From positions 42,649-106,648 of the forward strand of contig CAVOKN010000009.1 in NCBI GenBank assembly GCA_963696505.1: 64,000 nucleotides of DNA, given 5' to 3'. Both the position numbers and the translations under genes were made by a program. Below are positions 54,184 to 61,630 of this stretch, piece after piece. A model generated the notes under the pieces. That model made no database searches, had not been told where the DNA came from, and saw nothing but the letters and a program-made list of their open reading frames with translations. Numbering within the stretch: position 1 is the stretch's first letter; each line of letters opens with the position of its first letter. This DNA is from CAVOKN01 sp963696505. Its GTDB lineage: Bacteria; Pseudomonadota; Gammaproteobacteria; Burkholderiales; Rhodocyclaceae.

Positions 54184-54479
54184 CCGGCCGCCCTGCGGGC
54201 ACCGCGCCGAGGTTTGGCCTCGAGGGCAGCGATGCGCCTGTTGCTCGCCTCTATGAACTCCAGGGCGCCGTCGATCGCGGCGCTGGCCCGCTCCGCCGCC
54301 GCCTTGGCGGCATCCGCCAGCGCCCCGAGTTCCCGGTCGGCCTCCTCCGTCCGGTAAGCCGACGCCCCGCGGCGCATCAATTCCGAGATCGGCAGACCGA
54401 GCCTCTTCGCCTTCGCCGCGATCGCATTCTTCTCCTCAGTGGTCGCCTGGACCACGATCCGCTCGACTGCCGCCGCCAT
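54180..54479 (-). CDS. ribbon-helix-helix (CopG/MobC-like) DNA-binding protein
   Basis: 99 residues from MAAAVERIVVQATTEEKNAIA. The pattern VERIVVQATTEEKNAIAAKAKRLGLPISELMRRGA fits a strand followed by two helices of the ribbon-helix-helix fold. An Ala-rich coiled helix (LGALADAAKAAAERASAAIDGALEFIEASNRRI) and a basic tail follow. A strong 12-bp inverted repeat just upstream is its likely operator. Antitoxin-type or autoregulator role inferred; no toxin-like gene is adjacent. Confidence 0.6.
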   Translation of the reverse strand: MAAAVERIVVQATTEEKNAIAAKAKRLGLPISELMRRGASAYRTEEADRELGALADAAKAAAERASAAIDGALEFIEASNRRIAALEAKPRRGARRAAG

Positions 54480-54500
54480 GTCGCCCCCTGCCGGTAAGGA

Positions 54501-54529
54501 ACCGGATGTACAGTACATGTACATCCGGT
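54501..54529 (-). promoter_or_regulatory. perfect inverted repeat, likely operator of the ribbon-helix-helix gene
   Basis: Arms ACCGGATGTACA (54501-54512) and TGTACATCCGGT (54518-54529) are exact inverse copies separated by GTACA. The repeat lies about 22-50 bp upstream of the ATG at 54479, where a repressor would cover the promoter. TGTAC cores recur inside it. Confidence 0.65.
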
Positions 54530-54575
54530 ACAGGGTCAAGCGAAAGCGCGCAACTAACTGCGCACCTGTGCGGCC

Positions 54576-54947
54576 TCACTTTGCCGGCGCAATGCTCGCC
54601 TCCTCCACCAGCAGCGGATAGGCGTAGCCGGAGCCGAAGTCCCGGTCCACCACCACCTTGCCGGTGACCGTGACCTTGTCGCCGACCGCCGCGGTCTGCT
54701 TGCTCGTTGTGATGAGGTTATTGCTGTTCGGATCGCCGGTACCGTCCTGCACGTGGACGAAGTTGCGGCCCATGATGCCGTTGTTGACCTTCACCACCTT
54801 GCCTTCAACCCGCACCGACTTGCCCGCGAGGGCCGCCTTTTCCTGGTAAACCGCGGCAACCGTCTTGGTGACGGCATCCTCCGCGGACGCGCCGAGCGCG
54901 CCCAGTCCGAGAACAGCGCCGAGCAGAACTGCATGGATGGTCCGCAT
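54576..54947 (-). CDS. exported OB-fold protein
   Basis: 123 residues from the ATG at 54947, which has AGGAGG 8 nt upstream. Signal peptide MRTIHAVLLGAVLGLGALGASA. The mature part is a small OB fold: SVRVEGKVVKVNNGIMGRNFVHVQDGTGD and AVGDKVTVTGKVVVDRDFGSGYAYPLLVEEASI. Similar periplasmic OB-fold proteins exist near cytochrome genes in other bacteria, but the role is unknown. Confidence 0.75.
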   Translation of the reverse strand: MRTIHAVLLGAVLGLGALGASAEDAVTKTVAAVYQEKAALAGKSVRVEGKVVKVNNGIMGRNFVHVQDGTGDPNSNNLITTSKQTAAVGDKVTVTGKVVVDRDFGSGYAYPLLVEEASIAPAK

Positions 54948-55053
54948 GAATTGCCTCCTGGAACAAGTGAGTGGGACTACGGATGGAACCGAACGCGAGC
55001 CACTGAAGCATCTCGGAGATTGCAACCCCTGCTCCCGCGCGAGCCACAAATGC

Positions 55054-55082
55054 AATCAGCCCAGTCAATGACTGGGCTGATT
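55054..55082 (-). terminator. terminator downstream of tRNA-fMet
   Basis: Perfect 12-bp stem AATCAGCCCAGT / ACTGGGCTGATT with a 5-nt loop, 10 bp past the tRNA 3' end. The following minus-strand sequence has only a short T-run (GCATTTGT), so it is a moderate terminator. Confidence 0.65.
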
Positions 55083-55092
55083 GGACGACGTT

Positions 55093-55169
55093 TGGTTGCG
55101 GGGGAAGGATTTGAACCTTCGACCTTCGGGTTATGAGCCCGACGAGCTGCCAGACTGCTCCACCCCGCG
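55093..55169 (-). tRNA. initiator tRNA-fMet (anticodon CAU)
   Basis: 77 nt with encoded CCA. It begins CGCGGGGTGGAGCAG, has anticodon loop CTCATAA with the three G:C pairs (GGG/CCC) of initiators, and an unpaired C1/A72 at the acceptor end. These are the marks of initiator rather than elongator Met tRNA. Confidence 0.95.
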
Positions 55170-55834
55170 TCAGAGGAGCGGCATTGTGCCAGCATCCAAA
55201 CCACCGCGTTAACCCAAACCCACTCCCGGCCACGGTAAATTTGTTCTCACGCCGGCGAGGGTAAGTGGGCGGAGTTTTTCGTCATGCGCAAGTAGTCGAA
55301 GACGAGCCGGGTACGGAAGCAGAGCCTGCGCATGAGTTCGGCGATAGATTGGGAGGGTTTCTGGAACGACTTGAGGATACCGACGGCGAAGCGGCGCAGG
55401 CGAGTGATGTTTTCGGGGCCAAAGCCGGTACGGATGCGCGAGCGATCTTCATCGTAGTTCCAGTCGATGATGTGATGGACGCTCTCGATTGACCAATGAC
55501 CGCGATTGATTGCCAGCACCTGTTGGGGTGAAGCCTGCTGCGTGCTACGGCTCGTTATCCCCAGAGCGGTCTCGCATCGCAGTTCGCCCGTCTTCTTGAT
55601 GAGGGTTTCGCGTTCGATCAGAAATACCTGGCCGACGTGGGGAAAGTCGATATAGGCATTGAGTGCTGAACTGCACCAGATGCGCCGCGTCTCGATGCGG
55701 CCATGATCGGGTGGCGTGACTTCGACAAAGTCCGGACTCTGACGGTTCTCGAACAGCAAGGCGATATCGCGTTCGAGCGTGGTCTGATTGCCTTTGACCG
55801 TGAAATGGTAAGCGGCCTGTTGCCCGACGATCTA

Positions 55835-56961
55835 TACTGACAACGGTTATATATTACATGAATAATATGCTATAAAATGCTGTATCGAAATGTTTTAGCG
55901 GTGGTGCCAGACATGGTCAGAATCGAGTTCAGCGAAGCAGAGAAAGAGGCGTTGCATCAGGAACGCTTTCATCATCCGCATCCTCGCGTGCAGAAGAAGA
56001 TGGAGGTGCTGTGGCTCAAGAGCCAAGGCGTGGCGCACCAAGACATTTGCCGGCTGGCGCGAGTAAACGGCAACACCTTGGTGAGCTATCTGCATCAGTA
56101 TGAGCAAGGCGGCATCGAGCGACTCAAGCGGGTGAGCTTCCGTGGTCAGCCCTCCAAACTGCGGGTGCATCGGCACAGTATTGAAGCCCATTTGCGAGCG
56201 CATCCGCCAGCCACGATCAACGAGGCCTGTGCCAGGATTGCCGAGCTGACCGGAATACGTCGCTCGCCTACCCAGGTGCGCCTGTTTCTCAAACACCATT
56301 GTGGGATGAAGCGCCTGAAGACCGGTGTGCTGCCCGCCAAAGTCGATCCCGTAGCGCAGGAAGCATTTAAAAAAAACACTCGAACCCACGCTGGCTCAGG
56401 CCCAGGCCGGAAGGCGGGCACTGTTCTTCGTTGACGCCGCCCATTTCGTCTTTGGTGCCTTTGCCTGCATGCTGTGGTGTTGGTCCCGCCTGTGGGTGCG
56501 AGCGCCAAGCGGTCGCCAACGCTTCAACGTCCTGGGCGCGCTCAACGCCTTCACGCAGGAGGTCATCACCATCACCAACACCGATTACATCAACTCCCAA
56601 AGCGTGTGCGCCCTGCTGCACAAGATTAAGGCACTGACTCCCCGCCTGCCCATTACCGTGGTGCTCGACAACGCTCGCTACCAGCGCTGCGCACTGGTGC
56701 AAAACCTCGCCGCTGCACTGAACATCGAGTTGCTGTTCCTACCACCGTATTCGCCCAACCTCAATCTCATTGAGCGGCTATGGAAGTTCGTCAAGAAACA
56801 ATCCCTCTACGGCCAGTACTATTCGACCTTTGATGCATTTACCACCGCCATCCAGTCCTGCCTGAGCCAAACCAAGACCACTCATCGTCACGCACTACAA
56901 TCCTTGCTCACCCCCAATTTCCAGTCCTTCGCAATAACGTAAAGGCTACCCGTTATCGGTA
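55835..56961 (+). mobile_element. IS630-family insertion sequence
   Basis: 1,127 bp with inverted ends TACTGACAACGGTTA (left) and TACCGATAACGGGTA (right, inverted), matching at 12 of 15. The TA target is duplicated at 55833-55834 and 56962-56963, as expected for this family. It is inserted in the ISAs1 transposase gene in the opposite orientation and is AT-richer at its ends. Confidence 0.88.
55913..56942 (+). CDS. IS630-family transposase in two frames across an A8 run
   Basis: Start MVRIEFSEAEKEALHQERFHHP at 55913 (55877 possible). The N-terminal helix-turn-helix part continues to AQEAFKK at about 56374, where a run of eight A (56369-56376) puts the frame one base off. With one A fewer the protein continues TLEPTLAQAQAGRRALFFVDAAHFVFG. 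The DDE triad is then visible: Asp in FFVDAAHF, Asp in VVLDNARYQ and Glu in PPYSPNLNLIERLWK. Either transcriptional slippage on the A-run or a simple indel explains the split. The as-written first frame ends at 56434. Confidence 0.85.
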
Positions 56962-58374
56962 TAGCTGCCAAGGCGCGCTGAGTGAGCAAGGCATCGGCCG
57001 TGATGTCCTTGCCGCCAATGTCGCAATTCGCGAGCAGCGGGATCGCCATGCCGATCTCATTGGTTCGCTTGGCTTCGTCACTGCCGGCTAGGGGCAAGCT
57101 GGCGACTTTTTTTGAGCGTAGCAAGTTGCCGAGTCGTGGCCGACGACGCTCATGATGTGGGTTTGCTGGCCGGCCTCGTCAAGGGCATTCTTCATCGTCT
57201 TGCCATCCATGGCCAGCGCCGTGTCCCGTGCGCCCCACGCCTGGTTCCAGGCGGCCAGTGCTCGGTCCAGCGCCCCCGATTCGATGCGCACCAGACAATC
57301 GCGAATGACGAATTCGCTGGGCACGAGATACAGTCCGTTCTCGCGTCGGCAACCAAAGCGCTCGCGCGCCTTTTGCCCGAGGGCGTTGGCCCACTCGGAA
57401 ATGGCCTTGTAGCCGCGCATGCCGCACAGAATCGCGCCGGCGGCGATCGCCAGCACGACCGGCAGTCGATGGCGTCGTCCCTGGGCGCGGCGTGGGTCGG
57501 CGATGGTGGCAAAGCACTGAGGCAGCGAGCGCATTTGTTCGGCGTTGAGCATGGTCTTCGGGGCTCCGGTTAGCTGTAATCGTTGTCGGTCGGGATCGGT
57601 CAGTCGCGCACGGGCTTGCCGGCAGAGCGGACGAACGAAGACCCGCTTGGGCGCATCCACTTCATTGCTATAGCCGCCTTTGGTACGGCGATAGCCTTGT
57701 GTCAGCCCCAGTTCGGTCCAGTTGGCGGCACGATAGACGCCCCCATGGAAGCGTCGTGGATCCACGAAGGTTTCGAGCAGCAGCAGCGGATGCCCAAAGC
57801 GGGCCTGCCAATCGGCACCAATGCGCCGCCCAAGCAGTGAGAGCACACGGGAGCCCACATTCGGCCGGTGCCACTGGGGCAGAATCAGAAATCGACTGTT
57901 GTTGGCGATGAGCTTGAGCCGACCGTACTGGGTGCGAAAATCCCAGCCGATCCAGCGATCACGTACGCCACACTTCAGCGCCGCCGCTGACAGGCTCAGT
58001 TGCGCGACCCATTGATCCTGCCACGTTGCCACGTACCACAGCGTCTCGCCTATCTTGGCAAGATCGCCAAGATAGTGATGTCGTGCCAAGTGTTCCTGAT
58101 AGCGCGTCTCTTCGCTTGGCTCGACCGGGCGCACCCGCAGTTGCGCCAGCACTTCGCCCGTGAGCGTCCTCGCTTCCATCCCGTGCCTTATACCGGGATC
58201 GCTTGGACGTGTCCAGCTCGAAAACTCAACCTCCTGGTTTTGCCTGCGTTTCTTGCAAGGGCAAATTCACCCTGCACTCCCGCCAAAGGGCTGTATCTCC
58301 CGGCGAACGGCCATGGCTTGCGCCGACAGCGCGACTACCCTCCGACCCATACCATCAGCACGTTACGCTGCCCG

Positions 58375-58617
58375 TTAACCCTTGCCGAGCAGATCAAGCA
58401 GGAACTCGGGCGCCAGGTCGGCGCCGTTCGCCCATGCCACCGTCCGCATGATGGGGTGCTGGTAGGCGGTCGCGAACAGAACCGGGTCGCGCAACGCCTC
58501 GAATACCTCGCCGTCCAACTCGCCCGACAGGTTGACTTCGCCGGCCTCACCGTTGTTGAAGCGCACGAACAGGCGGTAGCCGGGCAGCGGGGTTACTTCG
58601 GTCGTATGCAGGATCAT
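58375..58617 (-). CDS. DUF2442-domain protein
   Basis: 80 residues from MILHTTEVTPLPGYRLFVRFNNGEAGEVNLSG. Matches the DUF2442 pattern (YRLFVRFNNGE..VNLS, VAWANGADLAPEFLLD). It lies 5 bp after a DUF4160 gene. Such pairs are frequent on mobile DNA and resemble toxin-antitoxin modules in layout, but no activity is established to my knowledge. Confidence 0.8.
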   Translation of the reverse strand: MILHTTEVTPLPGYRLFVRFNNGEAGEVNLSGELDGEVFEALRDPVLFATAYQHPIMRTVAWANGADLAPEFLLDLLGKG

Positions 58618-58622
58618 CGCAC

Positions 58623-58880
58623 TCACTCCAGTGGTTCGATCGGCTTCAATGGCTTGCGCGCCAAGGCCAGTTCCCAGTCCTCTGCCAGCTCGTCGCGATG
58701 CAGCGCCAGCCATTCGCGCACCAGCGATAACGCCCGCCCGGGAAGGGAGCCGGCATACACCTTGCCGTCCAGGGCAATCAGGGCTTCGTGCTCGCCATAA
58801 ACGGCATGGAAGTGCATCGGCGGATGCTCACGCCAGTTCATGTAGATGACGATGCCGAAGAAGCGGGAGATTTCAGGCAT
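58623..58880 (-). CDS. DUF4160-domain protein
   Basis: 85 residues from MPEISRFFGIVIYMNWREHPPMHFHAVYGEHEALIAL. The HxPMHFHA and GEHEA segments are typical of DUF4160. The ATG overlaps the stop of the integrase remnant, so it sits as cargo immediately behind int. Partner of the DUF2442 gene. Confidence 0.82.
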   Translation of the reverse strand: MPEISRFFGIVIYMNWREHPPMHFHAVYGEHEALIALDGKVYAGSLPGRALSLVREWLALHRDELAEDWELALARKPLKPIEPLE

Positions 58881-59778
58881 CACGCCGCCCGGCCGATCGG
58901 GATCACGTCGGCGCCGGTCTTGAGGCTGCCCAGGTAGTCAGCCCATCCCTCCATCATCTTCCGCCGCTCGGGCAGGTACTCGGCGAAGTTGTAGGACGCA
59001 TTGACCTTGTTGCACTCGCCGTGGGCCAGTTGCCGCTCGATCACGGCATGGGGGTAGCCCAATTCGTGCAGCCGCGTGCTCGCCATGCTGCGGAAGCCGT
59101 GTCCGGTCATTTCCTCCTTGGCGTAGCCCAGGCGCCGTAGCGCCGCATTGACAGTGTTCTCGCTCATCGGCCGCGCCCCGGTGCGCTCGCTCGGGAAGAC
59201 GTAGCGTCCGGGTCCGGTCAGCGGCTGGATCTCCCGCAACACGGCGATGGCCTGCTCCGACAGCGGGACAATGTGCTGCTCCTTCATCTTCATCTTGCCC
59301 TTGGGGATGCGCCCTTCCGCCTTGTCGAAGTCGAATTCGCCCCACTCGGCGTGCCGTAGCTCGCCCGGGCGCACGAAGGTCAAAGCCGCGAGCTTGAGAG
59401 CACAGCGGGTCGCCAGCGCCCCGGTGAAGCCGTCGATAGCCCGCAGCAACGCTCCCACGTCGTTGGGGTCGTTCAGGCTGCAATGGTGGCGGACGGCCGG
59501 CGCCGCCAGCACGTCGCGCGGTTCAATGTCGCAGGATGGGTCGCGGGGGCAGAGGCCGTACCCCACGGCGTAGCGGAAGACGCGGCCCACCAGGTTGTGG
59601 GTGCGCTTGGCGATGTCCATGGCACCCCGCGCCTCGATCCTGCGAAGCACTGCAATCAGGTCAGGCGCCACGGCTTGCCGCCGGCCGGCGAGATTTCGAA
59701 GAACAGCCCGCCGCCCTCGAAGAGCTTGTAGGACTTTTCGCGGGCTTTCGCAGTCTGGATTTCCCTGTCAGTCAGCAT
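58880..59778 (-). pseudogene. P4-type tyrosine integrase with internal deletion
   Basis: An N-terminal fragment from the ATG at 59778 (MLTDREIQTAKAREKSYKLFEGGGLFFEISPAGGKPWRL) ends at a TGA at 59656. It is followed in another frame by the catalytic part APDLIAVLRRIEARGAMDIAKRTHN to 58880. The core-binding domain (about 110-140 residues) between KPWRL and APDLI is missing. The catalytic part keeps the first Arg (FVRPGELRHAEW), the second box HGFRSMASTRLHELGY and the Tyr region (NKVNASYNFAEYLPERRKMM). A GTG at 59671 could start a truncated protein. Integration activity is probably lost. Confidence 0.85.
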
Positions 59779-60100
59779 GCCAGGCTCCCCGGGGTAGATT
59801 CTCGGCGGTATGCCGATTGGGGTTCTTCTACCCCCGCAATCTAGCTGGTTTGTGGGGGTGGTTCGTAACGGATTAGTTCGGACTGCCCAGGACTGCGCTT
59901 CTACCGTAACCCACTGCTAAACCATGTGGTTTTCGGACCTTCTATGCCTGCCTTGGAGGGGTTCCTGGTGCGACAGCAGGAATCGCATATCGGCCGCAGA
60001 TGCACCACTGACACGGACTTTACGCTTTGTGATTCCGTATCTACCCGCAAATCTACCCGCACCGCGGGCATGCTAGGGGGCGATCCGACTGGCAACAAGT
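59779..60100. promoter_or_regulatory. integrase upstream region with direct repeats and a hairpin
   Basis: Gene-free. ATCTACCCGCA occurs twice in tandem with one base between (60039-60049, 60051-60061), the kind of repeat often bound by integrase or excisionase near an attachment site. At about 59830-59860 ACCCCCGCAA and TTGTGGGGGT form a 10-bp stem with one G:T. No attachment-core duplicate was found within the window. Confidence 0.4.
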
Positions 60101-60742
60101 TTAGCACCCCAGCGAGAACCGCCGATCGAACAGCGCCTTGCGCTCCGCCTTCAGTCGGTCACCCTCGATGGGGTAGTAGGGCTGCAGTAGCCTCGCGTCG
60201 ATGGAGGCAATTCGCTCGTCAATCATCTTGCACTCCGCCGGGCGCTGCGCCTTCTCGATCTCGGCGGCATCTGCCGCGGCCACCTTTTCCACCGGCTGCG
60301 TCTGGCCGACCGGCTGCGCCCCTGCCGCTGGCCTGGACGGCGGCACCACCGGCCGCGACGTTGCGTCAGCCGGGACTGCGGCAACGTTCGGAGCGAAGGT
60401 CTTGAGGTCGGTCCCGGCGCTGCATGGCTGGTCCGAGTACACGGTCTGCCCCTGGACGCGGCACTTGTGGACCGCGCCGCGTTTCGCCGCCGACTGCTGC
60501 GCCGCCAAGGCATCTTCGATCACGCGTTCGCGCCGGATCGCCGGCGGCGTTGGTGCAAGGGGAGGGACAGGAGTTGCAGAGTCAGGGACTGTGGCGGCTC
60601 GGGTCATGGCTGGCAGATCGCCCGTCGCCTCGATCGAAGCGTTGATCTCCGCTTGGCTGAGATAGTCGGCTCCGATCCAGATGGCCACCGGCAGTGCGAC
60701 GGCTACCAGGATCGCCACGAAGCGGGCATTGTCGCTTGGCAC
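60101..60742 (-). CDS. DUF4124-like membrane-anchored protein
   Basis: 213 residues. One N-terminal membrane helix (FVAILVAVALPVAIWIGADYL). The mid part has KCRVQGQTVYSDQPCSAGTDLKTF, the DUF4124 pattern (x-G-x-x-x-YSDxPC). A Pro/Ala/Val-rich linker and a charged C-terminal helix follow. Function unknown. Lies on the integrative-element remnant and is transcribed with the genes upstream. Confidence 0.7.
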   Translation of the reverse strand: MPSDNARFVAILVAVALPVAIWIGADYLSQAEINASIEATGDLPAMTRAATVPDSATPVPPLAPTPPAIRRERVIEDALAAQQSAAKRGAVHKCRVQGQTVYSDQPCSAGTDLKTFAPNVAAVPADATSRPVVPPSRPAAGAQPVGQTQPVEKVAAADAAEIEKAQRPAECKMIDERIASIDARLLQPYYPIEGDRLKAERKALFDRRFSLGC

Positions 60743-60787
60743 GGCTTTTCTCCCTCATGGTTTGGCGGTCACCGCACACGTGGCCCT

Positions 60788-60961
60788 TCACCCCGGCACT
60801 GCGTCCGTCATGCCTACGAGGTCTCCGCTGGGCCGGTTCGCAGCAGCCCACGCGAACAGACAGACGAGCCGCCAGCAGGCCGCCTCGCCTGCTCTGCGCA
60901 TCAGCTTCTTGACTTTGGGATGCTGAGGAAGTCCAACAGAGACGCGGAAATCCCCGTTCAT
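60788..60961 (-). pseudogene. truncated phage replisome-organizer-like gene
   Basis: 57 residues from MNGDFRVSVGLPQHPKVKKLMRRAG, with AGGAGG 9 nt upstream. The N terminus resembles phage/plasmid replisome organizers (SVGLPQHPKVKKL..RLVCLFAWAAANRPSGDL.GMTD), which are normally much longer. The frame ends soon after GMTD, so most of the gene is deleted. Its ATG overlaps the stop of the upstream small gene. Confidence 0.6.
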
Positions 60962-61149
60962 GCGTTGGTCCTCCTGTCCGCGCGCCGCGCTTCGATACGG
61001 CGGATCAGACGGTGCCACCGATGACACACGAGACAAACGCCTCTTGCGCCGCACAGGCATGGCAGCGGATAATTCTCTGGCGTGCTAACTTTGTATCCAG
61101 CCCTCGCGGTCCTGCCCGGCCGCGGGGGTTTTTCGTTTGTGGAGGTCAT
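60958..61149 (-). CDS. small Cys-rich protein of the mobile remnant
   Basis: 63 residues: MTSTNEKPPRPGRTARAGYK..., then PLPCLCGARGVCLVCHRWHRLIRR, with four Cys and two His that could bind zinc, and a basic tail. It overlaps both neighbours by 4 bp (ATGA), indicating a tight phage-like operon. Family not recognised. Confidence 0.5.
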   Translation of the reverse strand: MTSTNEKPPRPGRTARAGYKVSTPENYPLPCLCGARGVCLVCHRWHRLIRRIEARRADRRTNA

Positions 61150-61544
61150 GGCGCGGCCTCCTGCGTCGCTGCCATCTTGGCCCGTTCGCGGCCCTTGAGC
61201 AGGCGTTCCACCGCCGGCGACGTGGGCGATGCCGGCGAAGCGCTGGGATCTACCCCAGGCGCATCTCCGCTAATGAACTGAAGAAGTTCATCGCGCAACC
61301 GGTTCCGCTGCTCGACCAGTTTTGCGACCACGCGGCGAATGTCGTCATCGCTTAACCCAGCGACGCGCGCCTGGACGATGACATCAATTTCTGATTCGGG
61401 CCAGACGACTGTCTTCGGACCCAGTGGAATGCCGGGAGGTATGAGGCCCTTCGCCTCTTTCTCGTAGTTCGTCGAAACACCATCACCCAGCTTCGCGCTG
61501 GACTCACGACGCTTGACCAACTTGCCATATGAAGGATGGATCAC
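61146..61544 (-). CDS. AlpA-like phage regulatory protein
   Basis: 132 residues from a GTG at 61544 that has CTGGAGA upstream; an ATG 6 codons earlier is in frame. The segment STNYEKEAKGLIPPGIPLGPKTVVWPESEIDVIVQARVAGL has the AlpA/excisionase-type winged-helix pattern (GL.P..I.LG..TV.W.ESE.D). An extra C-terminal helix (DDDIRRVVAKLVEQRNRLRDELLQFI) follows. AlpA proteins activate integrase/excision in P4-like elements; that role here is inferred. Confidence 0.65.
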   Translation of the reverse strand: MIHPSYGKLVKRRESSAKLGDGVSTNYEKEAKGLIPPGIPLGPKTVVWPESEIDVIVQARVAGLSDDDIRRVVAKLVEQRNRLRDELLQFISGDAPGVDPSASPASPTSPAVERLLKGRERAKMAATQEAAP

Positions 61545-61630
61545 AACAAATCTCCAGAACAATCTCGCCGCATTCTGGAGTACTCGCGTTGCGCTGCACG
61601 GAACGCGCAGTGAAGGCTACATATTGCGCT

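Larger units (their letters stand above)
55247..58179 (-). pseudogene. ISAs1-family transposase with N-terminal DUF4338 (DruA-like) domain, broken
   Basis: Residues 1 to about 205 (MEARTLTGEVLAQLRVRP ... HHYLGDLAKIGETLWYVATW ... NVGSRVLSLLGRRIGADW) match the DUF4338/DruA type. The ISAs1 part begins at about residue 210 (ADPRRAQGRRHRLPVVLAIA) and has the first catalytic Asp in AMDGKTMKNA. At codons 356-358 the frame CAA AAA AAG runs out to a stop, while a -1 shift continues VASLPLAGSDEAKRTNEIG. The IS630 insertion at 56963 then cuts the gene. The rest (AAYHFTVKGNQTTLERDI, GHWSIESVHHIIDWNYDEDRSRIR) resumes at 55832-55247. Rejoining across one TA does not restore the frame. Confidence 0.85.
55231..58274 (-). 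mobile_element. ISAs1-family element with DruA-like domain, interrupted by an IS630 element
   Basis: Ends CACGGTAAATTTGTTCT (left) and CAGGGTGAATTTGCCCT (right, inverted) match at 13 of 17 positions. Direct flanking repeats CACTCCCGGC (55221-55230) and CACTCCCGCC (58275-58284) match at 9 of 10, consistent with the 8-10 bp target duplications known for ISAs1. Without the nested IS630 the element is about 1.9 kb. It lies 61 bp from the tRNA-fMet 5' end. Confidence 0.85.

Noticed and set aside
56371..56377. A_AAA_AAC in the IS630 transposase as a -1 ribosomal frameshift site
   Set aside because: Working through the codons, a -1 slip leads to a frame without transposase sequence; the needed change is +1 (one A fewer).
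57088..58179. Druantia anti-phage system from the DruA-like domain
   Set aside because: The domain is fused to an ISAs1 transposase inside clear IS ends, and no druBCDE-like genes are nearby.
55093..59778. tRNA-fMet as the attachment site of the integrase remnant
   Set aside because: The integrase lies on the 5' side of the tRNA, no duplicate of the tRNA 3' end was found, and the ISAs1 element explains the junction near 55.23 kb.
61012..61281. Plus-strand frames in the 61 kb remnant region
   Set aside because: They are antisense to the better supported overlapping minus-strand genes with ribosome sites and ATGA junctions.
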